A stretch of 64,000 nucleotides of DNA from NCBI RefSeq assembly GCF_015680405.1, contig NZ_JADLJS010000025.1:1-64000 (forward strand), written 5' to 3'. The stretch comes from Pseudomonas pudica. GTDB taxonomy: Bacteria; Pseudomonadota; Gammaproteobacteria; Pseudomonadales; Pseudomonadaceae. Each line of letters starts with the position of its first letter. Positions within the stretch are counted from its first letter, which is position 1. The translations under genes and the position numbers were made by a program. The notes under the pieces were generated by a model that worked only from the letters and a program-made list of their open reading frames with translations, made no database searches and was not told the origin of the DNA. Of this stretch, positions 15,390 through 24,082 are shown in pieces.

Positions 15390-16559
15390 TCAGGCAACCG
15401 GTGCCTGCTGCCTGACCTGGTACTGGTTGCGCACCGGCGTCGCATACTGCAACACCAGGTACGGCCGCTGCTCCTCGGGGCAGGCATCCAGGCGGCGTTG
15501 CCATTCTTCCTTGGCCCGGGCCAGTTCATCAGCGGGGAACACTTTCTCGGCGCTCGGCACCTGCAGCGCCTCATCTTTGCCATCCCACATCGCATAGGCC
15601 AGATAGTGCACCGGGAACAGCCGGTAGCCACCTAGGATCTGCCGGTCGATTTCCGCTGCCAGCTGCTTGGTGTCCTCGTGATACTCGGTCACCGGCGGTG
15701 CGAAGTTGATGTGCACCCGGCCCTTGTAGCCGGTGATGCCCTTGGCGATGCTGTTGTCGTCCTCCCCCGGCGCCTTCTTGTAGGTGCCGGTAGTGGCGCG
15801 GATGTACAGTTCGCGAGCCTTGGCCTGGTCGCACGGGTCATATTCGTAGCTGATCGAAACCGGTGTCAGGTTCAGGCTCTGGATCACCGCGCCGAACGGC
15901 TCGTCCTTGCGACTCATGTGGAACATCTTGAGGATCGCCGAATCGGTGCGGTCGTCACCGTCCTTGGCCCGGCCTTCGGCCTGGGCGATCCAGATCGATG
16001 TGGCGTCGTTGCGGATCGAGTGGTTGATGTAGGCCGAGAGCAGTTGGTAGGCCGCCAGCTTCTCGCGGCGCCCACTGATCGAGCGGTGCACGATGAAGCT
16101 CTTGTTCAGGCGCATCATGTCGCTGACAAACGGTTTTTGCAGCAGGTTGTCGCCAATGGCGATGCGCGGCGTGGGCAGGCCGGCGTGGTACACCGCATAG
16201 TTGACGAAGGCCGGGTCCATGACGATGTCACGGTGGTTGGCCAGGAACAGGTAGGCGGTACCGGCCTTGAGCTGCTCCACGCCCGAATAGGTGACGCCGT
16301 CGGTGGCGCGGTCGATGGTCTGGTCGACGTAGTACTCGACTTTGTCCTGCAAGGTCGAAACACAGGTGACGCCGGCGAATTCCTTGCGCAGGCGGCGGGC
16401 GATCAGCGGTTTGAGCAACCAGCCGAGAGCGCCGGCCGCACGCGGGAAGCGGAAGTGGGTGAGGATATCGAGGAATGCCGGATCGCTGAGCAGGCGTGCC
16501 AGAACGGCAGGGACCTCAGCGTCGTCGTACGGTCGGATGGCATCGAATTCGCCCATCAT
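15390..16559 (-). CDS. PlsC-like acyltransferase
   Basis: Protein of 389 residues with a central glycerolipid acyltransferase-type core: FLANHRDIVMDPAF supplies the catalytic-type His, and SFIVHRSISGRREK with IWIAQAEGRAKDGDD make the acceptor/phosphate-binding blocks. The His-to-Asp spacing is HX5D where HX4D is usual, although HRD is also present. I choose the start at 16559 (MMGEFDAIRPYDD); longer in-frame extension is possible but implausible. Likely acylates a lipid such as lysophosphatidate; the true acceptor is unknown. Confidence 0.8.
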   Translation of the reverse strand: MMGEFDAIRPYDDAEVPAVLARLLSDPAFLDILTHFRFPRAAGALGWLLKPLIARRLRKEFAGVTCVSTLQDKVEYYVDQTIDRATDGVTYSGVEQLKAGTAYLFLANHRDIVMDPAFVNYAVYHAGLPTPRIAIGDNLLQKPFVSDMMRLNKSFIVHRSISGRREKLAAYQLLSAYINHSIRNDATSIWIAQAEGRAKDGDDRTDSAILKMFHMSRKDEPFGAVIQSLNLTPVSISYEYDPCDQAKARELYIRATTGTYKKAPGEDDNSIAKGITGYKGRVHINFAPPVTEYHEDTKQLAAEIDRQILGGYRLFPVHYLAYAMWDGKDEALQVPSAEKVFPADELARAKEEWQRRLDACPEEQRPYLVLQYATPVRNQYQVRQQAPVA

Positions 16560-16681
16560 GCTCTCTTGTTGGAAACGGCTAGGGTAATAAGGTAGGGACG
16601 GGCTCCGAAAAACGGCTCGGACACACACAGGCCCTGTAAACAGACCGGCAATTATACGCATAAGTCACCCCGGAGGCCGCG

Positions 16682-16864
16682 ATGCTGGAAACTGCTATCT
16701 ACGATTGCCCTTATTGTGGCGAAGAAGTCGAAACCACGGTGGACCTGTCCGGTGGCGATCAGGAGTACATCGAGGACTGCCAGGTGTGCTGCAAGCCTAT
16801 CCGCTTCGTGCTGCAAGTTCATGGCGAGGAGTGGATGCTGGATGTATTCGGTGAGAATGACTGA
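16682..16864 (+). CDS. CPXCG-motif cysteine-rich protein
   Basis: Protein of 60 residues with CPYCG (9-13) and CQVCC (33-37), the two zinc-ribbon-like cysteine pairs defining this small family. It probably binds one metal. Its stop overlaps the next gene's ATG (TGATG), so the DUF2007 protein is translationally coupled. Function unknown. Confidence 0.88.
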   Translation: MLETAIYDCPYCGEEVETTVDLSGGDQEYIEDCQVCCKPIRFVLQVHGEEWMLDVFGEND

Positions 16865-17124
16865 TGCAGCGCATCTACGAACCGGAAAGCCTGCTCGAGG
16901 CTGAAATGCTGGCGGGGATGCTCGCCAGCGAAGGGATCGAGGCGCACTTGGTTGGCCGTGACCTGGTGGGTGCTGCCGGTGAACTGCCGATGCAGGGTTT
17001 GCTGGGGCTGGCCGTGGCAGATGAGCAGGCTGAGTACGCACGGCAGCTGATCGATGCGTACAATGGTGCCCAGCCATTGGTTGGCGACGAACCGGAGAGT
17101 TTCCCCGGTACCTTGATCTGCTAG
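16864..17124 (+). CDS. DUF2007 putative signal-transducing protein
   Basis: Protein of 86 residues with the DUF2007 pattern: RIYEPESLLEAEMLAGMLASEGIEAHLVG at the start (PII-like ferredoxin fold), then VADEQAEYARQLI. Coupled to the CPXCG gene by a one-base overlap and followed 15 bases later by the SRAP gene. It may bind a small ligand or partner; unproven. Confidence 0.85.
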   Translation: MQRIYEPESLLEAEMLAGMLASEGIEAHLVGRDLVGAAGELPMQGLLGLAVADEQAEYARQLIDAYNGAQPLVGDEPESFPGTLIC

Positions 17125-17139
17125 GTTTTGAATTCGCCC

Positions 17140-17760
17140 ATGTGTGGACGTTACGCCCTGTTTCGATGGCCCCAGGCTCTTGCCGGTCTGCCGGGCTTTC
17201 CCGTTGGCCAGCCAGCCCAATGGAACATTTCGCCCGGGGCTTCGGTGCTGATCCAGCGCCAGCTCGACGGCCAGCTGCAACTGGCCAGGGCGCGCTGGGG
17301 GTTGACTCCGGCCTGGCTCACCGACCTGTCCCGTACCCCCGCCCATGCACGCGCCGAAACCCTGGCCGAGCAGCCGATGTTTCGCGACGCGTTTCGCCAG
17401 CGCCGCTGCCTGATGCCAGCCAACGGCTTCTACGAATGGCGCGGTAGCGTGCGCAAGCGCCCCTACTGGCTGACCCCAGGGGAGGGCGCATCTCTGTATT
17501 TCGCGGCTGTGTGGGAGGCTTACCCGGTGCAGGACCAGGTTTGGCTGAGTTGTGCGGTAGTGACCCAGGCGGCGATGAGTCAGCGTCGGCCACTGATAAT
17601 GGACGATGCGGGGCAGGCGGCCTGGCTTGACCCGGGCACGCCGCTGGCCCGCCTGCATGAGTTGCTGGCCAGCCCGCCGGCGACCTTGCGCGAGCGGGCC
17701 CTGGCGCATTTTGTCAATGACCCGAAGCTGGATGCGCCGGAGTGCCTGACCCCGGCCTGA
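17140..17760 (+). CDS. SRAP/HMCES (YedK)-like protein with altered active site
   Basis: SOS-response-associated peptidase-fold protein of 206 residues. This family covalently captures abasic sites in single-stranded DNA through Cys2. I choose ATG 17140 because it places Cys at position 2 (MCGRYALF); the open frame extends 4 codons upstream to a TTG. PANGFYEWRG holds the conserved Asn and Glu-Trp block, and YFAAVWEAY the second conserved acidic region. The usual His in the HxRMP-type motif is missing: the segment reads SQRRPLIM. The abasic crosslink may therefore form but reverse differently. Lies after the CPXCG and DUF2007 genes. Confidence 0.88.
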   Translation: MCGRYALFRWPQALAGLPGFPVGQPAQWNISPGASVLIQRQLDGQLQLARARWGLTPAWLTDLSRTPAHARAETLAEQPMFRDAFRQRRCLMPANGFYEWRGSVRKRPYWLTPGEGASLYFAAVWEAYPVQDQVWLSCAVVTQAAMSQRRPLIMDDAGQAAWLDPGTPLARLHELLASPPATLRERALAHFVNDPKLDAPECLTPA

Positions 17761-17766
17761 TGTATG

Positions 17767-17858
17767 CCTGTGCCGGCCTCTTCGCCGGTGAAGCCACTCC
17801 TGCAACGATCGCATTGTCCCTGTAGGAGCGGGTTCACCCGCGAAGGGGCCGGCACAGG
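17767..17858. repeat. REP inverted pair
   Basis: Facing REP copies (TGCCGGCCTCTTCGCCGGTG and GGAGCGGGTTCACCCGCG) in the tandem spacer before the M48 lipoprotein gene. Confidence 0.8.
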
Positions 17859-17939
17859 CGACGAAAATCTTCCCTGCGGCTATAGCGGCCCCAAGCGACT
17901 CGGCCTACGATACGGCGCATGTAAAAAGGGAGTGTTTTC

Positions 17940-18755
17940 ATGCGTAAGTCTTTTGTCGTCAGCCTGTTGAGTGCTGGCATCCTGCTAGCCGGCTGCCAGG
18001 CGGTGAATACCACCAGTGGCGGTGCTGTCGGCGTCGAGCGCCAGCAGTACATGTTCAGCATGCTCTCGACCGATGAGGTCAACCAGATGTACGCCCAGTC
18101 GTACCAGCAGACCCTGGGTGAAGCATCGAGCAAAGGCGTGCTCGACAAGTCCAGCGCTGTTGCCAAGCGTGTGCAGGTAATTGCCAACCGCCTGATCGCC
18201 CAGACCCCCAAGTTCCGCCCGGATGCCGCGCAATGGAACTGGGAAGTGAACGTGATCAAGAGCGACGAGCTCAACGCCAACTGCGGCCCGGGCGGCAAGA
18301 TCATCGTCTACACCGGGCTGATCGATCAGCTCAAGCTCAACGATGCGGAAATTGCTGCGGTGGTGGGTCACGAGATCGCCCACGCTCTGCGTGAGCACAG
18401 CCGCGAGGCGATGTCCAAGGCGTACGGTGTGGAAATGGCGCGCCAGGGCGCCGGCGCCCTCTTTGGCCTCGGCCAGGGTAGCATGGCCATGGCCGATACC
18501 GTGGTGAACTATGCCATGACCCTGCCCAACAGCCGGGCCAACGAGAACGAAGCCGACCTGATCGGCCTGGAGCTCTCGGCGCGTGCCGGTTACGACCCGA
18601 ATGCCGCGATCACCTTGTGGAACAAGATGAGCCAGGCTTCCGAAGGCGCACCGCCTGAGTTCATGAGCACTCACCCGGCGTCCCAGAGCCGCATTGCTTC
18701 GTTGCAGGCGGCCATTCCGAAGGTGATGCCGCTGTATCAGGCGGCCAAGAAGTAA
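17940..18755 (+). CDS. M48-family metalloprotease lipoprotein
   Basis: Protein of 271 residues with a lipobox at Cys19 (LAGC), so probably anchored in the envelope. The zinc site HEIAH is at 144-148, with the third ligand in ENEADLIGLE further on (Glu). This matches LoiP/YcaL-type periplasmic M48 proteases that trim misfolded outer-membrane proteins. A REP pair precedes the gene and another follows it. Confidence 0.92.
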   Translation: MRKSFVVSLLSAGILLAGCQAVNTTSGGAVGVERQQYMFSMLSTDEVNQMYAQSYQQTLGEASSKGVLDKSSAVAKRVQVIANRLIAQTPKFRPDAAQWNWEVNVIKSDELNANCGPGGKIIVYTGLIDQLKLNDAEIAAVVGHEIAHALREHSREAMSKAYGVEMARQGAGALFGLGQGSMAMADTVVNYAMTLPNSRANENEADLIGLELSARAGYDPNAAITLWNKMSQASEGAPPEFMSTHPASQSRIASLQAAIPKVMPLYQAAKK

Positions 18756-18780
18756 GCCTCGACTTCAAGATGCTTACCCC

Positions 18781-18880
18781 TTGTAGGAGCGGCCTTGTGC
18801 TGCGAAAGGGCCAGTAAGAGCACCACATTTCCTGGTGCCTGTACCGGCCTCTTCGCAGCTCGATGCTGCTCCTACAGGTT
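18781..18880. repeat. REP inverted pair
   Basis: Facing REP variants (GGAGCGGCCTTGTGCTGCGA and the cognate GCTGCTCCTACAGG side) between the convergent M48 gene and the TMEM165-family gene. Confidence 0.8.
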
Positions 18881-18905
18881 CGGCGTCAGCCTGTCGCCTT
18901 TCGGG

Positions 18906-19490
18906 TTAGCCCACCCAGCCACTGGCTTTCATCGCCGTGTACACGGCCACGATCGCCAGCACGAAGAACGCCGTGGCCGCCAGGCGACGGATCAGCGTCA
19001 GCGGCAGTTTGTCCGCTGCGAAGTTACCCGCCAGTACCACCGGCACGTTGGCAATCAGCATGCCCAGGGTGGTACCGATAATGACCATGATCAGGTGCGG
19101 ATACTGTGCTGCCAGCATCACCGTGGCGACCTGGGTCTTGTCACCGATTTCAGCCAGGAAGAACGCGATCAGCGTGGTCAGGAACGGCCCGAAGCGGCGC
19201 GCCGGGTTCTCGTCGTCATCCATCTTGTCCGGAACCAGGGTCCACAGGGCAGTAGCGGTGAAGCTTGCAGCCAGGATCCAGTGCAGTGCCGAGTCGCTGA
19301 AGAAGCTGCCGACCCACGCGCCCACGGCCCCAGCCGCGGCATGGTTTGCCAGAGTGGCGGCGATGATGCCGGCGATGATCGGCCAGGGCTTGCGGAAGCG
19401 GGCGGCGAGTATGAGCGCGAGCAGTTGCGTCTTGTCGCCGATTTCGGCGAGCGCAACGATGGCGGTGGGGACCAGCAGAGATTCCAGCAT
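18906..19490 (-). CDS. TMEM165/GDT1-family manganese exporter
   Basis: Integral membrane protein of 194 residues with six hydrophobic segments and the two hallmark repeats of the family, both AEIGDKTQ (about 15-22 and 114-121). Members move Mn2+ (or Ca2+) out of the cytoplasm. The yybP-ykoY (Mn2+-sensing) riboswitch directly upstream supports Mn2+ export as the job. The ATG at 19490 follows GTAGGAAT. Mn-induced expression through the leader is inferred. Confidence 0.92.
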   Translation of the reverse strand: MLESLLVPTAIVALAEIGDKTQLLALILAARFRKPWPIIAGIIAATLANHAAAGAVGAWVGSFFSDSALHWILAASFTATALWTLVPDKMDDDENPARRFGPFLTTLIAFFLAEIGDKTQVATVMLAAQYPHLIMVIIGTTLGMLIANVPVVLAGNFAADKLPLTLIRRLAATAFFVLAIVAVYTAMKASGWVG

Positions 19491-19503
19491 CAGGATTCCT
19501 ACG

Positions 19504-19569
19504 GGGGCGGGTCGACACGGCTATGACACGTACAGCCTCCCCGCCCCGGGTAAGGTGTGCGTGTCATAG
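19504..19569 (-). promoter_or_regulatory. interleaved inverted repeats (probable expression platform)
   Basis: Helix A pairs 19540-19547 with 19504-19511 (8 bp, GGGGCGGG/CCCGCCCC) and ends just before the ribosome site. Helix B pairs 19560-19569 with 19521-19530 (10 bp, CTATGACACG arm). The arms alternate in order, so the two helices cannot easily form together. This suits a translational on/off switch between the Mn riboswitch and the gene start. Confidence 0.55.
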
Positions 19570-19579
19570 GTCTTGTCAA

Positions 19580-19715
19580 ACCCTGGATCCGTCTATGCGG
19601 ATCTCGCCATGCAGGTTGGCATGGTGGGTCGCACGCGCCATGGTCTGTGGACCAAGTATGTTGACGCGTACCGGGCGAGCTGGGCGCTCGCGGGAGACTA
19701 CTCCCCTAGGACGGT
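19580..19715 (-). ncRNA. yybP-ykoY manganese riboswitch
   Basis: On the minus strand the conserved motifs appear in order: GGGGAGTAG (19706-19698), TCAACATACT (19664-19655) and GGCGAGATC (19608-19600), each with flanking stem sequence. These are the Mn2+-binding loops of the yybP-ykoY class. It leads into the TMEM165-family exporter gene, as in other bacteria. High Mn2+ is expected to turn on translation or transcription of the exporter. Confidence 0.93.
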
Positions 19716-19757
19716 GCGGATTCTGCCTAGGCAAAACGCTTTCGGCAAGCGCTGTTT

Positions 19758-20756
19758 TTATCCGTGTGTTGCCCGGTAGATGCGGAAACCGTCCGCCTCG
19801 TCGCGTATCTGGCAGTTGCCCAGAGCCCCTTCGATCAGTGGCTGGTAGCGCAGGAAGCTGTTGGCAACCAGGCGCATTTCGCCACCTTTTCGCAGATGAA
19901 CGGCTGATTTTTTCAGCAAGTTTTCCGATGCCTGGTAGTTGGTGTGTACCCCGGTGTGAAACGGCGGGTTGCTCAGGATCAGGCTCAGCTCTGTCGGCGC
20001 CGCGTCGATGCCGTCGCCGCTGATCACCTCGCCTTCCAGACCATTGGCGGCCAAGGTCAGGCGGCTGGCGGCCACGGCGAAGGCATCCACGTCCAGCAGG
20101 GTTACACGGCTTTGTGGATAACGGCGTTTGACTGTGGCGCCCAGCACCCCGGCACCGCAGCCGAAGTCCAGCACATGCCCGCTCGGTAGGCCGTCGAGGT
20201 GCTTGAGCAGCAGGGCGGTACCGCGATCGAGGCGGCCATGGCTGAACACGCCGGGCAGGCTGACCACTTGCAGTGGGCCGTCTTCCAGGCTGAGTTCGAA
20301 GCGTTCGGCCAGGCTCTCCAGGGGCTTGGCTTCTGGCGCGCGCTCGATGGTCACCTGCCACAGCTGGCAATGGCGGGCGCTGTCGAGCTTGCGTGGCTTG
20401 CCAAAGGCCTGCAGCTGCTTGGCCGCGCCCTCGATGCCACCGCGTTTCTCGCCGACCAGGTACAGCTCGCGGCCAGCCAGGCGCGAGGCCAGGGCGTTGA
20501 GCAGGTAGGCAGCCAGTTCGCGGGACTTGGGCAGGAACAGCACGGCGTTGTCGAAAGCCACTTCCGGTGGCTCGACCCCATAGTGGCTGCGCCCGGCGAA
20601 GCGGCTTTCGAGCATGGCATGATCGCCCGCATGCCAGGTCCAGCCCCGGGCCTGGGGCAACTGGCCGAGCAGGCCGTCGGCGGGGGCGCCGGCGAGCAGC
20701 AGCGGGCCCTGGAACAGCTCTGCCTGGCGGAGCAACACTTCACTGCGCGGGTCCAT
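19758..20756 (-). CDS. rsmC: 16S rRNA guanine-N2-methyltransferase RsmC
   Basis: Protein of 332 residues that methylates G1207 of 16S rRNA using SAM. It has the RsmC layout: a methyltransferase-like N-terminal half and a C-terminal catalytic half with LDFGCGAGVLG (SAM motif I) and the base-methylation motif LSNPPFHTG. The start at 20756 (MDPRSEVLLRQ) is chosen over a long open frame running further upstream, which would pass into the adjacent dehydrogenase gene region. Confidence 0.92.
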   Translation of the reverse strand: MDPRSEVLLRQAELFQGPLLLAGAPADGLLGQLPQARGWTWHAGDHAMLESRFAGRSHYGVEPPEVAFDNAVLFLPKSRELAAYLLNALASRLAGRELYLVGEKRGGIEGAAKQLQAFGKPRKLDSARHCQLWQVTIERAPEAKPLESLAERFELSLEDGPLQVVSLPGVFSHGRLDRGTALLLKHLDGLPSGHVLDFGCGAGVLGATVKRRYPQSRVTLLDVDAFAVAASRLTLAANGLEGEVISGDGIDAAPTELSLILSNPPFHTGVHTNYQASENLLKKSAVHLRKGGEMRLVANSFLRYQPLIEGALGNCQIRDEADGFRIYRATHG

Positions 20757-20809
20757 GGACGACGCCTCCTGGAAAAAGTGGCGCAGTTTATCAGAGCTGG
20801 GCGCCGCGC

Positions 20810-21775
20810 TCAGCTGACCACGCGGCGTGGCTGACCGGCGAAGAAGGCCTGGGCATTCTCGCTGAGCTGGCCGACGATGCGCTGGCGCGATTCCACCGCG
20901 CCCCAGGCGCTGTGCGGGGTGATGATCAGGCGCGGGATGCCGGGTTCGAGCAGCGGGTTGCCGTTGACCGGCGGCTCCACGCTCAGCACGTCGGTGGCAG
21001 CGCCGCCCAGGTGGCCATTGCGCAGGGCGTCGGCCAGCGCTTGTTCGTCGATCAGGCCGCCACGGGCGGTGTTGACCACCAGCGCGTTGGGCTTGAGCAG
21101 GGCCAGTTCGCGGGCCCCGAGCATGTGTCGGGTGTGCTCGTTCAGCGGGCAGTGCAGGGTCAGGGCGTCGACTTGCGGCAGCAACTCGTCCAGTGGCAAG
21201 CGGTCGGCGCGTTCCGGACGACCGGGGATCTGCCCGCTGAGCACGCGCATGCCGAAGGCTTCGGCCAACCTCGCCACCGCACCGCCCAGTTCGCCGTGGC
21301 CGAGCAGGCCAAGGGTCTTGCCCTCCAGTTCGACGATGGGGAAGTCCAGCAGGCAGAACTGGCTGGCCTTGGCCCACTGGCCGTCGGCTACCGCCTGGTT
21401 GTAGTCGCACAGGCGGGTGGCCAGGGCCAGCAGCAGGGCGAGGGTGTGCTGGGCGACGGACGGTGTGCCGTAGCCTTGGCAGTTGCACACGGTGATGCCT
21501 TGGGCGCGCGCGGCCGCCAGGTCGACGTTGTTGGTGCCGGTGGCGGCCACCAGGATCAGCTTCAGTTGCGGGTTGGCTGCCAGGGTCGCGGCGTCGAGCA
21601 TGACCTTGTTGCTGACTACCGCCACCGCGCCCTGCAGGCGTTCGGCGACCTGCTCCGGGCGGGTGGCGGCGAACAATTCGAACTCGTCGAATTGCTGCTT
21701 CAGGGGTGAGAGGTCGAGATCGCCTAGGTCCAGGGACTGGTGATCGAGAAACACGGCGCGACGCGGGCTGGGCAT
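20810..21775 (-). CDS. D-2-hydroxyacid dehydrogenase (glycerate dehydrogenase-like)
   Basis: NAD(P)-dependent D-2-hydroxyacid dehydrogenase of 321 residues. The dinucleotide motif is GLLGHGELG, VNTARGGLIDEQAL carries the catalytic Arg region, and TPHSAWG the catalytic His. The pattern fits hydroxypyruvate/glyoxylate reductases (HprA/GhrB type). The start at 21775 follows GGAGAACTTC; an in-frame ATG at 21835 would add 20 residues. It lies upstream of rsmC on the same strand. Confidence 0.88.
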   Translation of the reverse strand: MPSPRRAVFLDHQSLDLGDLDLSPLKQQFDEFELFAATRPEQVAERLQGAVAVVSNKVMLDAATLAANPQLKLILVAATGTNNVDLAAARAQGITVCNCQGYGTPSVAQHTLALLLALATRLCDYNQAVADGQWAKASQFCLLDFPIVELEGKTLGLLGHGELGGAVARLAEAFGMRVLSGQIPGRPERADRLPLDELLPQVDALTLHCPLNEHTRHMLGARELALLKPNALVVNTARGGLIDEQALADALRNGHLGGAATDVLSVEPPVNGNPLLEPGIPRLIITPHSAWGAVESRQRIVGQLSENAQAFFAGQPRRVVS

Positions 21776-21849
21776 GAAGTTCTCCGAGGCTGGGCGGGAT
21801 TTCGGTGTCGTGGCCATTTGCGGGTATTGCACCATTGAGAAGGCTGATG

Positions 21850-21888
21850 CAGTACCTGTGGAGCGGGTTTACCCGCGAAGAGGCCCTC
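21850..21888. repeat. single REP copy
   Basis: One copy of GGAGCGGGTTTACCCGCGAA followed by GAGGCC between the divergent dehydrogenase and acyl-CoA ligase genes. Confidence 0.75.
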
Positions 21889-22068
21889 AGCTTCACCACA
21901 TGACCTGAAGCTGCCGCCGCAGTGTCTAGCTCAACCTTGCTGCCCGTCAACGCCCGCCACTCATACCCTCATCATGCAAATCATTCCTTCGGCTGATTTA
22001 GCCGTCACATTGGCGAACTACAGTAGTTCCCAGACTTGTCCGGCCCGCTTTTCAGAAAAGGGATACCC

Positions 22069-23751
22069 ATGTTGCAGACCCGCATCATCAAGCCCGCCGA
22101 GGGCGCCTACGCCTACCCCCTGCTCATCAAGCGCCTGCTGATGTCTGGCAGCCGCTATGAAAAGACCCGCGAAATCGTCTACCGCGACCAGTTGCGGCTG
22201 ACCTACCCACAACTGAACGAGCGCATCGCGCGCTTGGCCAACGTGCTGACCGAAGCCGGAGTAAAGGCCGGTGACACCGTGGCGGTGATGGATTGGGACA
22301 GCCACCGCTACCTGGAGTGCATGTTCGCCATCCCGATGATCGGCGCGGTAGTGCACACCATCAACGTACGCCTGTCGCCCGAGCAGATTCTGTACACCAT
22401 GAACCACGCCGAAGACCGCGTGGTGCTGGTCAACAGCGACTTCGTCGGCCTGTACCAGGCCATCGCGGGGCAACTGACTACCGTCGACAAGACCCTTCTG
22501 CTGACTGACGGCCCAGACAAGACAGCCGAGCTGCCCAACCTGGTGGGTGAGTACGAGCAACTGCTGGCCGCTGCCAGCCCGCACTACGACTTCCCGGACT
22601 TCGACGAGAACTCGGTGGCCACTACCTTCTACACCACCGGCACCACCGGCAACCCCAAGGGGGTGTACTTCACCCACCGGCAGCTGGTGCTGCATACCCT
22701 GGCTGAAGCTTCGGTGACCGGTAGCATCGACAGCGTGCGCCTGCTGGGCAGCAACGATGTGTACATGCCCATCACGCCGATGTTCCACGTGCACGCCTGG
22801 GGCATTCCCTACGCCGCCACCATGCTCGGCATGAAACAGGTGTATCCGGGGCGCTATGAGCCGGACATGCTGGTCAAGCTGTGGCGCGAAGAGAAAGTCA
22901 CCTTCTCCCATTGCGTGCCGACCATCCTGCAGATGCTGCTCAACTGCCCAAACTCTCAAGGCCAGGACTTCGGCGGCTGGAAGATCATCATCGGCGGCAG
23001 CGCACTCAACCGCTCGTTGTACCAGGCCGCCCTGGCACGCGGCATCCAGCTGACCGCCGCGTATGGCATGTCCGAGACCTGCCCGCTGATTTCCGCCGCC
23101 CACCTGAACGATGAGCTGCAGGCCGGCAGCGAGGATGAGCGCGTCACCTACCGCATCAAGGCCGGCGTGCCGGTGCCGCTGGTCGAGGCGGCCATCGTCG
23201 ACGGCGACGGCAACTTCCTGCCCGCCGATGGTGAAACCCAGGGCGAGCTGGTGCTACGGGCGCCGTGGCTGACCATGGGCTACTTCAAGGAGGCGCAGAA
23301 GAGCGAGGAGCTGTGGCAGGGCGGCTGGTTGCACACCGGTGATGTCGCCACGCTCGATGGCATGGGCTACATCGACATCCGCGACCGCATCAAGGATGTG
23401 ATCAAGACTGGTGGCGAGTGGATTTCCTCGCTCGACCTCGAAGACCTGATCAGCCGCCACCCGGCCGTGCGCGAAGTGGCGGTGGTGGGGGTGGCCGACC
23501 CGCAGTGGGGTGAACGCCCGTTTGCCCTGCTGGTGGTGCGCGAAGACCAGGTCATTGACGCCAAGGCGCTGAAGGAGCACCTCAAGCCGTTCGTCGAGCA
23601 AGGGCACATCAACAAGTGGGCGATTCCAAGCCAGATCGCTGTTGTTACTGAAATTCCCAAGACCAGTGTCGGCAAGCTCGACAAGAAACGCATCCGCCAG
23701 GACATCGTCCAGTGGCAGGCCAGCAACAGCGCGTTCCTCTCCACGCTGTAA
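22069..23751 (+). CDS. AlkK-like medium-chain fatty-acid-CoA ligase
   Basis: Acyl-CoA synthetase of 560 residues of the adenylate-forming family; activates fatty acids with ATP and CoA for beta-oxidation. The AMP motif YTTGTTGNPKG is at 188-198, AYGMSETCPL and the hinge IKDVIKTGGEWISS at the usual C-terminal places, and KTSVGKLDKKRIR ends the protein. Length and context (followed by DUF1302/DUF1329/LuxR genes) match the P. putida AlkK-like medium-chain ligase. ATG 22069 gives the family N-terminus. Confidence 0.92.
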   Translation: MLQTRIIKPAEGAYAYPLLIKRLLMSGSRYEKTREIVYRDQLRLTYPQLNERIARLANVLTEAGVKAGDTVAVMDWDSHRYLECMFAIPMIGAVVHTINVRLSPEQILYTMNHAEDRVVLVNSDFVGLYQAIAGQLTTVDKTLLLTDGPDKTAELPNLVGEYEQLLAAASPHYDFPDFDENSVATTFYTTGTTGNPKGVYFTHRQLVLHTLAEASVTGSIDSVRLLGSNDVYMPITPMFHVHAWGIPYAATMLGMKQVYPGRYEPDMLVKLWREEKVTFSHCVPTILQMLLNCPNSQGQDFGGWKIIIGGSALNRSLYQAALARGIQLTAAYGMSETCPLISAAHLNDELQAGSEDERVTYRIKAGVPVPLVEAAIVDGDGNFLPADGETQGELVLRAPWLTMGYFKEAQKSEELWQGGWLHTGDVATLDGMGYIDIRDRIKDVIKTGGEWISSLDLEDLISRHPAVREVAVVGVADPQWGERPFALLVVREDQVIDAKALKEHLKPFVEQGHINKWAIPSQIAVVTEIPKTSVGKLDKKRIRQDIVQWQASNSAFLSTL

Positions 23752-24082
23752 CCGCCATGCGGGTCGCGTATCGCAGCACGCGACCCGCATGCTAGAGGGG
23801 TGGAACCTTGCCAAACGGCAGAAATACGCCATCCTTTAGCACTGCCAGCACGCAGCCGGGGCAACATGGCAGCGAGTTGGCCGCACGGAGCGCAAATCAC
23901 ACTTTAGAGGGATCAAGCGCCTGTGCCTTGCTGGCTATAGTCGGGGCCAGGGGATTTTCAGGAATGGGGGAGGCGACATGCGCAAGCCGTGTCGCCGCAG
24001 GCGCAAGCCTGCAAACCGGTCGCTCGGGCCGTTCTTGAAAGGACTCACTGCCATAACAAAAAAAGTACATGGAGTAGCGTCG
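23752..24082. other. spacer with strong hairpin, no gene
   Basis: About 330 bases. A 14-bp stem CATGCGGGTCGCGT (23756-23769) with its complement (23778-23791) follows the ligase stop but has no T-tract. The open frame upstream of 24083 is arginine-rich and not a plausible extension. The rest holds the presumed promoter of the DUF1302 gene; no clear -35/-10 pair was found. Confidence 0.6.

Noticed and set aside
20757..21950. Upstream extension of rsmC to a 730-residue protein
   Set aside because: The extension reads through the adjacent dehydrogenase gene in another frame; it is Arg/Pro/Gly-rich. ATG 20756 gives the normal RsmC length.
23756..23791. Intrinsic terminator after the acyl-CoA ligase
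   Set aside because: The 14-bp stem is strong but CTAGAGG follows, not a T-tract; listed as a hairpin in the spacer only.
23978..24082. N-terminal extension of the DUF1302 gene (frame open from 23978)
   Set aside because: Arg/Pro/Lys-rich and unlike a signal sequence; ATG 24083 has a ribosome site and begins a normal signal peptide.
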